Origin: Lachnospiraceae bacterium
GTDB lineage: Bacteria > Bacillota_A > Clostridia > Lachnospirales > Lachnospiraceae
Length of the DNA: 21,792 nt
Assembly (NCBI GenBank): GCA_024689605.1
Contig: JAILDD010000014.1
Span: forward strand, 1-21,792
Direction: 5' to 3'
The translations under genes were made by a program, and so were the position numbers. This document shows positions 6,267 to 14,199 of this stretch, piece by piece (the first letter of the stretch is position 1; the number at the start of each line of letters is the position of its first letter). A model generated the notes under the pieces. That model worked only from the letters and a program-made list of their open reading frames with translations, ran no database searches and was not told the DNA's origin.

Positions 6267-9062
6267 TTATTCCTTAATGCTGCCGATATTTATATTGGCC
6301 ATTATGCCGGAAGAAAACAGTATGTAAACGGCAAGGGAAGGTACTGTTGCCAGAAGGATGATGCAGTATATGACAGGGTCAGATCCGGTACCGTATCCGC
6401 CGGTCAGAGTCTTGAGGAAAAGGGCAATTGTCTTCTTTTTTATGTCCAGAAGCACCAGACTCTGGTATATTGTATTGTTCCAGCTCATGGAAAAGTTGAA
6501 TATAAGCTGGAGCAGCAGTGCAGGCTTAAGGATAGGAAGTATGATCCTGTTAAAGATCAGGAATTCGGGACATCCGTCTATCCTGGCGGCTTCGATTATT
6601 TCCTGGAGCCGCAGGGAATGCAGGTACATCCTGAGAAAGTACACGCAGGAGGGGATGGCCAGACCCACAAGTATGACAGGCAGTATATGGTCGTACATAT
6701 GGAGTGCAAGAACTACCTTGAAAAATCCTACGCTGCCGGCTACGGGCGGTATCATAAGGGAGCAGATGACTGTTATCCATAGTGCCTTTTTTCCTTTGAA
6801 GGAGTAATGCTCGAAACCGTATGCGCAAAGGGCGCCTATATATGTGCCCAGGAGTGCACAGGATCCGGAAATGATGCATGACCTTGCCATAATGGAGTAA
6901 AAGTCTTCGCCCATGCTCTTCATATAGGATTTGACTTCGTTAAAGTTGTTGGCAAAACTTCCCCCGGGCAGAAAGGACAGTCCCTGAAGAATCTCATGGC
7001 TGGTCTTGGTGGAGTTGATCACCATCACGAATATGGGAAAGATAGTGATGATGCATATGATGATGCAGACGGCGCTTCTGAATGTTACTAAGAGCACCTT
7101 GCCCTTATGTCTTTTTGCGTATTTAAGGCAGAGTCCAAGTTTTTTGGAAAAGGACAGTGAGTTTTCCCTTTTTTTACGGAGATATTCGTCAAATGCTTTT
7201 TTATGCCTGCTGATATCCGGTAACGGCTTTTTATAGAGGAGGCAGAGGATGACGGTGTTTATGTAGTGCAGTACCGCTGCCGAAGCCAGTGATGACAGTA
7301 TAACGCAGGTGTAAAATATGCCTGTTCCCTTGAAGGAGGAAAAGATGCTTAAGAAAAGATTATGGATAAGGTAAAGCTCAAGTGATATGGTTCCAAGCGC
7401 TTCAAGGCATCTGTTTCCAATCTTTAATTTCAGGCCTATAAAGAGCAGCAGCAGGACGAAAAAAAGCACCATGGGACACTGGACTGACAGGCACTTTATC
7501 TTGTCGTCATAACCGGGGTCAAGAGCTGTTTCACTCCAGTAGCTGTATTTTTCAAGCATATATGCGGTCGCTTTGTAGAATACCACGAACAGGACCAGAG
7601 TGACGGGCATCAGAAGCATATAGTAGTGCTTCATGAGTTCCATGAGTTTTTCCTTATGCATGGAAAACCATATGCCGAAGGGGAATAGAAGACTGGTATT
7701 GTACCACCATTCCCCCTGGAACCAGGCATCCCCGTGGCCTGACAGCAGGGATCCTGCTACCATCCCCAGGACACAGATAAAAAGGATGGCGAGAGCGACA
7801 GAATGTTTTTTGATCAGCCTGAATACCATGAAAAACAGGAGATAAAGTATGGCAATCTCCACAATGTACCACATATGAGGATTTAAAAGCTTCAAGCCCG
7901 TGATCTTTGCAATGAAATCGAGAGGGGAAGTGATGCCGCCGTCGATGATATCAAATAAAAGGAATATGATCAGGGCGGTATATGCAGGAATTAGTACCGC
8001 AGGATACCTTTTTTTGAAAAAGTTGTTCAGGTAGTCGTCTTTTTTCTTAAAGCTTTCATAAAGGCCGTAGCCTGAGAAAAAGAAGAATACGCCTACAAAG
8101 CCGACACCGAAATCCTCAAGGATGTAGAGGAGGCCTGCATCGTTGCTTCCCGACTGCTGCACCAGATGATGGAAGACGATCAGTACGGCAAAGAATCCCA
8201 GGAGCATTTTTGATATGCGAAGAGAAAGAAAATCCTCGTTCCATCCCGTTCCGTCATCGCCTACATAATAATGTTTTTTTGTATCGCTGTTATAAAGACG
8301 TTCCGAACGTCCGGTGTATGTAAGGCCGCATAGCAGTGCGTAGATAAATGGCATTATCAGGAGCCAGGGGGCGAAGGTAATGCTTTTTATACAGGATAAG
8401 ACCGTGGAGTCCTCAGCGGCGGCATGAGCGGGAGCGCCGAAGGTATAGTTTTCCATTTGGGGTTCATATTTTGAGGTCAGCAGACTGACCGTATCCTCAT
8501 AAACAGGGGGACGGCTTTCTTCGTTGTAGCATCTGATCTCAAGTATCTGTCCGTTATGCTCGGTGAAATAATCTGCCACTACACCGTAATCCTGGTACTG
8601 GGTATCCTTTCTGCTGTAACAGACTCTGTGGAATGTCAGTTCGCCTAAAGTAAGATCCTCATGTTCGAAGGCACTTGTTATCTCGTAGCTATCCGAAGAT
8701 CCCGAGATGAGTTCCTCAGTCGATGCAGGATCCGTAATGTCCGGACCGCCATCTATTATGCGGAATTCCTGAAAATATATATAATCATCCGAGATTGCAA
8801 CGAAATCTATGCCCATCCGCTTGATGGCGTTGGCTATTTCTTTCCTTGAACTGTCTTGGAAATACCTGAGATAGTTTCTGGTAGTGACTACATTTACGTC
8901 GATCTTTTTGATATGGGTAACAGCCCCCACCTTTTCGAAAGTAGTGGAACCGAATTTTGACTTTTCCTCACCCTTGCTGCCTATGGTAACATAAATTCCC
9001 AGCACCATAAGCAGAAGTATGGAAAACATTATGCTTTTTTTCCATTTAACCAACACCCTCAT
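6267..9062 (-). CDS. Fusion of acyltransferase-3 membrane domain with MalG-type sugar ABC permease
   Basis: One uninterrupted 931-residue frame joins two membrane enzymes. By residue: a span (about 10-28), an unrecognised extracytoplasmic domain (about 35-225), a span (about 229-250), then an acyltransferase-3 (OafA-like) region (about 280-610). That region has the first-helix His pair FHH (297-299), FFFFSGYGLYESFKKK (326-341 region) and the late-helix signature SLELYLIHN (560-568). A basic cytoplasmic linker (about 611-655) leads to a complete carbohydrate ABC permease of the MalG type (about 656-931). Its EAA loop reads EAARIDGCPEFLIFNRIILP (824-843), matching EAA-x3-G-x9-I-x-LP. No ABC ATPase, MalF-type partner or binding protein is in the window. 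AT-3 proteins move acyl groups onto exported glycans. The start is placed at ATG 9062 because a promoter -10 overlaps the in-frame ATG at 9098; the N-terminus could instead be at 9098 or 9029. Confidence 0.85.
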   Translation of the reverse strand: MRVLVKWKKSIMFSILLLMVLGIYVTIGSKGEEKSKFGSTTFEKVGAVTHIKKIDVNVVTTRNYLRYFQDSSRKEIANAIKRMGIDFVAISDDYIYFQEFRIIDGGPDITDPASTEELISGSSDSYEITSAFEHEDLTLGELTFHRVCYSRKDTQYQDYGVVADYFTEHNGQILEIRCYNEESRPPVYEDTVSLLTSKYEPQMENYTFGAPAHAAAEDSTVLSCIKSITFAPWLLIMPFIYALLCGLTYTGRSERLYNSDTKKHYYVGDDGTGWNEDFLSLRISKMLLGFFAVLIVFHHLVQQSGSNDAGLLYILEDFGVGFVGVFFFFSGYGLYESFKKKDDYLNNFFKKRYPAVLIPAYTALIIFLLFDIIDGGITSPLDFIAKITGLKLLNPHMWYIVEIAILYLLFFMVFRLIKKHSVALAILFICVLGMVAGSLLSGHGDAWFQGEWWYNTSLLFPFGIWFSMHKEKLMELMKHYYMLLMPVTLVLFVVFYKATAYMLEKYSYWSETALDPGYDDKIKCLSVQCPMVLFFVLLLLFIGLKLKIGNRCLEALGTISLELYLIHNLFLSIFSSFKGTGIFYTCVILSSLASAAVLHYINTVILCLLYKKPLPDISRHKKAFDEYLRKKRENSLSFSKKLGLCLKYAKRHKGKVLLVTFRSAVCIIICIITIFPIFVMVINSTKTSHEILQGLSFLPGGSFANNFNEVKSYMKSMGEDFYSIMARSCIISGSCALLGTYIGALCAYGFEHYSFKGKKALWITVICSLMIPPVAGSVGFFKVVLALHMYDHILPVILVGLAIPSCVYFLRMYLHSLRLQEIIEAARIDGCPEFLIFNRIILPILKPALLLQLIFNFSMSWNNTIYQSLVLLDIKKKTIALFLKTLTGGYGTGSDPVIYCIILLATVPSLAVYILFSSGIMANINIGSIKE

Positions 9063-9068
9063 GCCAAT

Positions 9069-9098
9069 ATTAAAACATATTATTATGGTAAATGGCAA
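9069..9098 (-). promoter_or_regulatory. Promoter of the fusion gene, very close to the start codon
   Basis: On the minus strand, -35 TTGCCA (9093-9098, 5/6), an 18-base spacer and -10 TTTAAT (9069-9074, 5/6). Only 6 bases separate the -10 from ATG 9062, so transcription would begin about at the start codon. If this promoter is used, ATG 9098 cannot be the start. Confidence 0.45.
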
Positions 9099-9117
9099 AG
9101 AGTTTTGACATTAGTTC

Positions 9118-9280
9118 AAACTTCCCACTCACTCTATTGGGTAGAACGACACTCGCAATTGCACCGGAACGATCACGATGCGCTCTTAGCCTTGGGGAAA
9201 TCCAGCGCTTACAGCCCGTTGTTATCCGGTGCATATGCGAGTCGTCGTTCTTAATCCCACAGTCTATATGTGGGAAGTTT
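9118..9280. repeat. 163-bp imperfect palindrome: structured RNA or miniature inverted-repeat element
   Basis: The two ends pair as AAACTTCCCAC (9118-9128) with GTGGGAAGTTT (9270-9280). Inside, GGG (9139-9141) pairs CCC (9256-9258), GAACGAC (9144-9150) pairs GTCGTTC (9244-9250), ACTCGCA (9151-9157) pairs TGCGAGT (9236-9242), TGCACCGG (9160-9167) pairs CCGGTGCA (9226-9233), AACG (9168-9171) pairs CGTT (9217-9220) and GCGCT (9180-9184) pairs AGCGC (9204-9208). The loop is 19 bases. The result is a rod with an outer bubble of about 9 by 10 bases and an inner 8 by 8 bubble. It has no coding potential. The shape is compatible with a 6S-like RNA, but no sequence hallmark identifies it. Perfect 11-bp ends are equally compatible with a MITE, though I see no target-site duplication. 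Confidence 0.6.
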
Positions 9281-9282
9281 TT
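9255..9282 (+). terminator. Possible terminator hairpin competing with the long palindrome
   Basis: TCCCACA (9255-9261) pairs with TGTGGGA (9269-9275) around a 7-base loop, followed by AG and T5. It would stop rightward transcription before the 9308 promoter. Its right arm overlaps the outer arm of the long palindrome, so the two folds exclude one another. Confidence 0.4.
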
Positions 9283-9307
9283 GCGTATTTTAATAAAAGG
9301 TGGACTA

Positions 9308-9316
9308 TGGTATAAT
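9308..9316 (+). promoter_or_regulatory. Consensus extended -10 promoter of the four-gene operon
   Basis: TGG plus perfect TATAAT (9311-9316); the -35 position holds only a weak TTTTAA (9288-9293, 17-base spacer). The predicted start near 9322-9324 lies 2-4 bases before ATG 9326, leaving no room for an RBS. Confidence 0.65.
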
Positions 9317-9325
9317 ATTCCCCGT

Positions 9326-12300
9326 ATGAAAGACACTATACAGAACATCCTGGATGAACAGTATGATTTTGGCAGGGAGGTGAAACCCCTCTCTTTTTCT
9401 TGTGATGTTATAAGCAGCGCCATGTCGGCTGACAACGAGCAGTTCGGCTCCTTTTATATCATGGGGGAGAAGAATACCAGGGGTTTTGTTTACTGTACGG
9501 ACCTCCGTTTTCAGTTAAGGGAGACGGAATTTACGGGAGGCAGCAGCGAGATTTCCTACAGGCTCTCATCGAAGGGACTTGAGCCCGGGGATGTGCATAA
9601 GGGTACGGTTTATATTGTATCCGACCACGGTGAATACGAGCTTCCCTTCGAGATAAATATCTTAAGCGAGATACCGGGCAGCAGCTTGGGTGATATCCGC
9701 AATCTTTTCCATTTTACGAACCTTGCCATGACAGACTGGAAGACAGCCTGCGACCTGTTCTATTCCGGGAGTTTTGTGAATATTCTTTCCGGAACGGATG
9801 CCCAGTATATGACAGCCTACAGGGCTCTTTCCGTATACAGCGGCAATCAGTTCAATATGGAAAAATTCCTGCAGATAGCCCATAAGAAAGTACCGCCCAC
9901 ATACAGTTTTGACTGCAAAGAGATAGATATAGACGTATCTGAGGCAGATGATCCCGGTGAGATCATTGTGCATCGTGAGGGCTGGGGATATTCAAGATTA
10001 GCCATATCCGTCCGGGGAGATTTTCTGGAAAATGATACGGATGTTATCACTTCTTCCGATTTCGATAAAAACGAGGCCGTTATCGGTTACCATGTGGACA
10101 GTGAAAAACTGCATGCAGGACTTAATAAAGGCTGTATAGTTATAAACAGTGAGAACGAGTCTTACTCCATCCCTGTGTATGTCCACGCCCTTGAGGTGGT
10201 GCCGGACCACAGGGACAGGAAACTTTTCATAAAGCTTACTTCAAAGTATATAGATTTCAGGGTGGGCCGGATAACAAAATCAGAGTGGTGCAGGGAGAGC
10301 GCGGCGCTGATCACGCCGGTGCTTTCCGAAGATACGGACAGAGTGGACCTGCGTCTGGTTCAGGCCCAGATCCTTCTGATGGAGAAAAGGACTGAGGAGG
10401 CCGGACGGATACTCGAGATGCTTTCTGTCAGTATGGAGACAGAAGAACAGCTTCCTGAGTTAAGGGGATTTTACTGTTATCTTAAGAGCATGTATGCGTC
10501 GGATCCTATAATGGAAGAGTCCCTGGCGGATGAAGTCTGGGAGCTTTTTAAGGAAAATGACGACAACTGGAGGCTCGCATGGCTGTGTCTTTACATGCGG
10601 GAAGAGTATAAAAACAGTGTCCGTAAGCGGGATGAGCTGCTCAGGGACCAGTTTGATAAAGGGTGCCGCAGCCCGCTTATGATGCTGGAGGCTGTGCACC
10701 TGTTCATAGCAGATCCAAAACAGATGGAGAAGCTGGGAAGATACGAGCTTACGGTGATGCATTTTGCGTTAAAGTTCGGTATTACCGGTTCGTCCTTAAG
10801 GGAAAGGTTTGCATTCTTAAGTGATGACGTGCATGCTTTTTCGGATGAACTTCTGAGCATGCTGATCGAATGTTATGAGATTCAGCCTGACAGGGATATT
10901 CTGGCGGCTCTGTGCACCCATCTTATGCGGGGTAACTGCATAGGCAGCAGGTATTTCAGGTGGTATTCGGATGCTGTTGAGCAGGAAATAAGGATGGCAA
11001 GACTGTATGAGTACTACATGATGTCCATATCCAGTACTTATGACGGCCTCCTGCCTAAGATAGTACTGATGTATTTTGCATACCGGTCAAACCTTGATTC
11101 AGCCAGGACGGCCCTTCTTTATGCCAATGTTCTCAGACACAAGTCGGAATATACGGAACTGTATGAAAGATATGAAGAAAGCATGACTGCTTTTGTGGAA
11201 GACCAGCTTTTAAACCATAGCCTGGATGAGAATATGGCCTTCCTTTATTCCAGTCTTCTGGATCCTTTTTCCATGGCCCCGGAGTTTGGCAATGCTTATA
11301 CGGAACTGCTTTTTACCGAGCGGGTACGTGTCGCTGACAGGCGTGCGGTCAATGTAGTGCTGGTATATGAGCATCTTCAGGATGAGTTTATATATCCGTT
11401 ATTTAACAGCGAGGCACTTATCCCAATCTACGGGGATATGGTCAATATCTTCTGGGAGGACGATGAGGGCAACAGGCATGAGCTTTCGGACAGGGACGAG
11501 AGGCTGCTTATTATAACCGATGACCTCGATCCGGATGAATTCTGCAGTGCCGAAAACCCGGAACTGGGTGGAGTGCTGTATGTTTCCGAGCTGGGAAATG
11601 ACAGCATCCGCATAAATGAGAAAAATGAGGCAATGCTGTCATGGCTTTCGCTGCAGGAAAATGTGACGGAGGAGTATTCCGGAAGGCTTATGATAGACCT
11701 GGCCCAGTATTATTTCGATAATGATAATATCGCGATGCTGGATGAACTGCTTCTCCGCCTGGAGCCGGAAAGGATGAGCCGAGCAGACCGTGAAATATGC
11801 GTCCGGATAATGGTGGCAAGAGGTCTTTATGATGAGGCCTTTTCATGGATATGTGAATGCGGTTCAGAGGGTATCGACTATAAGATACTGCTCAGGCTCT
11901 GCGACCGTGTGATCGTCAGAAGGAATTATGAATATGACCCGCAGATGCTGGCTTTATGCAGCAGTATAATGTCCATTGGCAAATATGATGAAGAGTCTCT
12001 GATATATCTGCTGAAGTATGCCTGCGGTACCACCAGATATTTAAAAGAAATCTGGCGTGCAGCGGATACCTTCGGTGTGGATGTCCAGGGCTTCCTTGCG
12101 GGAATGCTTACGCAGATACTGTTCACCGGAGCGGACGTTAAGGAAAAATATGATATTTATTCACAGTTTTCCGAAGGCGTTACGGATTCGGCTCTTGAAA
12201 AGGCTGTGCTGTCGGCACTGTCCTACGATATGTTTGTGAACGGGGCCGAGGGAATTGAAAAGTGCTATGAGCGGATCATGTATTATGCCCGCCAGGGGGA

Positions 12301-12889
12301 GAGACTGACACATTTCCCGGTATTCTCGTTTTTGAAGTATGCATCGGAAAAGAAGGATGCGGGTACTATTACTGTTGACGAGCTGGAGGCAGCCCTGTAT
12401 TTCCTGAAACAGATGTGGTGTGAAGGGATATTCCTTCCCTGCTTTATGAGTTTTAAGGAAGAAGAGCCGAGGCTCAGGATCTTTTCGGGACAGAGCTTTA
12501 TTGAATACTGCGGACATCCTGACAGCCATGTGATACTGCATTATGTTACTTCAGCACCCGGCGTCGAGTCGGATGAGTACAAAAAAGAAGAAATGCTCCA
12601 TGTATATGGTGGTGTATATATTAAGTCTTTTGTGCTGTTCAAGGGCGAGAAGATCAATTATTACATAACGGAAGAATATGACCGCAGGGAAAAGCTTACC
12701 AAGGCAAGCGTTCTGGAAGCTTCAGAGAGTGTACGCCCGGGAGAACCTGACCGGTATTCAATGATAAACAGTGTAGTGGCTGCAGCACAGGATCAGGAAG
12801 GTGCTGAGGCCCCGAAGGCAGAGGAGTATGAAGCGCAGGCATACCTGACAGACAGGCTGTTCCTGCCTTTTGGATATAAGGAAAAATGA
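9326..12889 (+). CDS. DUF5717-type giant protein: Ig-like beta domains plus long helical-repeat region
   Basis: A 1187-residue soluble protein of unknown function, matching what I recall of the Lachnospiraceae DUF5717 family. It has no signal peptide or membrane span. Residues about 20-112 form a beta-sandwich ending GEYELPFEINI. A short helical block follows (118-188), then a second similar beta domain (about 192-290) ending ESYSIPVYVHAL; both precede their end strand with a (H)KGxVYIVSD or NKGCIVINS strand, which suggests duplication. Residues about 297-1040 are mostly amphipathic helices resembling TPR/HEAT-type repeats, with a beta-rich segment around 690-770. A further beta domain lies near the C-terminus (about 1045-1150). 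ATG 9326 is chosen because the family begins with this MKDTIQNILDEQYDF-like segment and the upstream extension to 9092 reads through the palindrome. It overlaps the next gene by ATGA. It probably acts as a scaffold for the downstream actin-like protein (inference). Confidence 0.8.
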   Translation: MKDTIQNILDEQYDFGREVKPLSFSCDVISSAMSADNEQFGSFYIMGEKNTRGFVYCTDLRFQLRETEFTGGSSEISYRLSSKGLEPGDVHKGTVYIVSDHGEYELPFEINILSEIPGSSLGDIRNLFHFTNLAMTDWKTACDLFYSGSFVNILSGTDAQYMTAYRALSVYSGNQFNMEKFLQIAHKKVPPTYSFDCKEIDIDVSEADDPGEIIVHREGWGYSRLAISVRGDFLENDTDVITSSDFDKNEAVIGYHVDSEKLHAGLNKGCIVINSENESYSIPVYVHALEVVPDHRDRKLFIKLTSKYIDFRVGRITKSEWCRESAALITPVLSEDTDRVDLRLVQAQILLMEKRTEEAGRILEMLSVSMETEEQLPELRGFYCYLKSMYASDPIMEESLADEVWELFKENDDNWRLAWLCLYMREEYKNSVRKRDELLRDQFDKGCRSPLMMLEAVHLFIADPKQMEKLGRYELTVMHFALKFGITGSSLRERFAFLSDDVHAFSDELLSMLIECYEIQPDRDILAALCTHLMRGNCIGSRYFRWYSDAVEQEIRMARLYEYYMMSISSTYDGLLPKIVLMYFAYRSNLDSARTALLYANVLRHKSEYTELYERYEESMTAFVEDQLLNHSLDENMAFLYSSLLDPFSMAPEFGNAYTELLFTERVRVADRRAVNVVLVYEHLQDEFIYPLFNSEALIPIYGDMVNIFWEDDEGNRHELSDRDERLLIITDDLDPDEFCSAENPELGGVLYVSELGNDSIRINEKNEAMLSWLSLQENVTEEYSGRLMIDLAQYYFDNDNIAMLDELLLRLEPERMSRADREICVRIMVARGLYDEAFSWICECGSEGIDYKILLRLCDRVIVRRNYEYDPQMLALCSSIMSIGKYDEESLIYLLKYACGTTRYLKEIWRAADTFGVDVQGFLAGMLTQILFTGADVKEKYDIYSQFSEGVTDSALEKAVLSALSYDMFVNGAEGIEKCYERIMYYARQGERLTHFPVFSFLKYASEKKDAGTITVDELEAALYFLKQMWCEGIFLPCFMSFKEEEPRLRIFSGQSFIEYCGHPDSHVILHYVTSAPGVESDEYKKEEMLHVYGGVYIKSFVLFKGEKINYYITEEYDRREKLTKASVLEASESVRPGEPDRYSMINSVVAAAQDQEGAEAPKAEEYEAQAYLTDRLFLPFGYKEK

Positions 12890-14187
12890 ACAACGGAATC
12901 AAAGATGCCATAGGAAAGCTTTCAGCTGAGAAAACAGTCCTTGGCATAGACCTTACAGATGAATATACGCAGATAAGCTACGGAACTCTGTCCGGGGATG
13001 TACAGACCTACAGTCTTTCGGATACGGATGAGCGGCTTTCTATTCCCAGCCTCTTGGCAAAGAAATCCGGGGAAAATATCTGGTATGCCGGAGAGGAGGC
13101 TATAGAGAAGGTTTCTCTTGGAGAAGCTGTGGCTGTGGATAAGATCCTGGCCGGTGCCGTTGCGGGCAGCGTCAGGGAGATTGACGGCCTGGAATATGAT
13201 CCGGTGGAGCTTCTGGCACTGTTCTTAAAAAAATGCCTTTCAAAGCTGTCTACGGTAAGCCCCCTTGAAAGAGTGGTATCGGTAACCATAACGGTTGACG
13301 ACACAAAGGCTTCCACCATAGAAACGCTTACAGAGGCTGTGAGCATAATAAGGATCAAGCAGGAGCAGGTGTTTTTCTTAAGCCACGCAGAGGCGGGGTA
13401 TCATTTCGTCCTGCATCAGAAGCAGGAACTTCAGGCTTCGGATGTTCTTGTATGTGATCTGCGGGCCGACGGCCTGCATACCATGCTTTATTCCAAGAAT
13501 TACAGGACCACGCCGGTGGTTGTGCTTGTGGATGAAAAGCATTATTCGAATTTTAAGCCGGAGTTTTTTGAGGAAGAGGAACAGCAGAAAAAGAAGAACA
13601 AGGATGCGGAGTTTCTGACTATCTGCCGTACCATTCTTGAAGGGAGACGTACCTCGGCTGTATATCTTCTGGGTGACGGCTTTTCCGGGGAATGGTTTCC
13701 GGATACGTTAAAGTATCTGTGCGTGGGCAGGAGGATCTTCTTAGGCAGCAATCTTTTTTCAAAGGGTGCATGTTTAGGTGCCATAGAGAAAAATGCCACA
13801 GTAAAGACAGAGAAGGGCTACGTTTTCCTGGGGCCGGAAAGACTTAAGGCTAACCTGGGAATGAATATAGTTAGGGAGGGGCAGGATGCCTATATGGCAC
13901 TGCTGGATGCAGGTAAGAACTGGTTCGATTCCGGCAGGGAATGCGACCTTATACTTGAAGATGCAGGCCCCATAGAGATAATAGTCACCCCTCTTAACGG
14001 AAAGAATGTAAGGAAAATCCCCATTGAGCTTAAGGGCTTCCCTAAAAGGCCTGCTAAGGCTTCAAGGGTGCATCTGGAGATTCGCATGGCTTCCGAGACT
14101 AAAGCGGAAATAAAAATAACCGACCTTGGCTTCGGTGAGCTTTATGCATCATCCGGGCTTGAATGGAAGAGCGAATTTACTCTATAA
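12886..14187 (+). CDS. DUF5716-type protein with degenerate actin/Hsp70-like ATPase fold
   Basis: 433 residues with the layout of an Hsp70-like protein. A phosphate-1-like strand is VLGIDLTDEYTQISY (18-32). A phosphate-2-like segment, VLVCDLRADGLHTMLY (187-202), has the Hsp70 DLGGGT pattern reduced to DLRADG. An adenosine-like strand is AVYLLGDGFSGEWFPD (258-273). After about residue 315 a beta-rich tail (IEIIVTPLNGK, KASRVHLEIRM, KAEIKITDLGFG) resembles an Hsp70 substrate-binding beta domain. A charged helix, EEEEQQKKKNKD, lies at 229-240. Loss of phosphate-loop glycines suggests weak or no ATP hydrolysis. Translation is coupled to the upstream gene by the ATGA overlap. I recognise the pairing with a DUF5717-type gene from Lachnospiraceae genomes; no function is established to my knowledge. 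MreB or a true DnaK is less likely because key loops are missing. Confidence 0.8.
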   Translation: MNNGIKDAIGKLSAEKTVLGIDLTDEYTQISYGTLSGDVQTYSLSDTDERLSIPSLLAKKSGENIWYAGEEAIEKVSLGEAVAVDKILAGAVAGSVREIDGLEYDPVELLALFLKKCLSKLSTVSPLERVVSVTITVDDTKASTIETLTEAVSIIRIKQEQVFFLSHAEAGYHFVLHQKQELQASDVLVCDLRADGLHTMLYSKNYRTTPVVVLVDEKHYSNFKPEFFEEEEQQKKKNKDAEFLTICRTILEGRRTSAVYLLGDGFSGEWFPDTLKYLCVGRRIFLGSNLFSKGACLGAIEKNATVKTEKGYVFLGPERLKANLGMNIVREGQDAYMALLDAGKNWFDSGRECDLILEDAGPIEIIVTPLNGKNVRKIPIELKGFPKRPAKASRVHLEIRMASETKAEIKITDLGFGELYASSGLEWKSEFTL

Positions 14188-14193
14188 AAGGAG
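14187..14193 (+). promoter_or_regulatory. RBS supporting a TTG start
   Basis: AAAGGAG begins at the last base of the preceding stop codon and lies 6 bases before TTG 14200. No ATG or GTG is suitably spaced, so this site decides the start of the TPR-like gene. Confidence 0.8.
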
Positions 14194-14199
14194 AAAGTT

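Noticed and set aside
9063..9098. Start of the fusion gene at ATG 9098
   Set aside because: The extra 12 codons coincide with the likely -35/-10 elements and have no RBS. It remains possible if another promoter lies upstream.
9118..9280. Firm call of 6S RNA
   Set aside because: The shape is compatible, but I cannot identify conserved central-bubble bases or a convincing promoter, and a MITE explains the perfect ends as well.
9092..9325. N-terminal extension of the giant protein by 78 residues from ATG 9092
   Set aside because: It reads straight through the long palindrome and the 9308 promoter, its translation has no domain-like character, and the family-like N-terminus begins at 9326.
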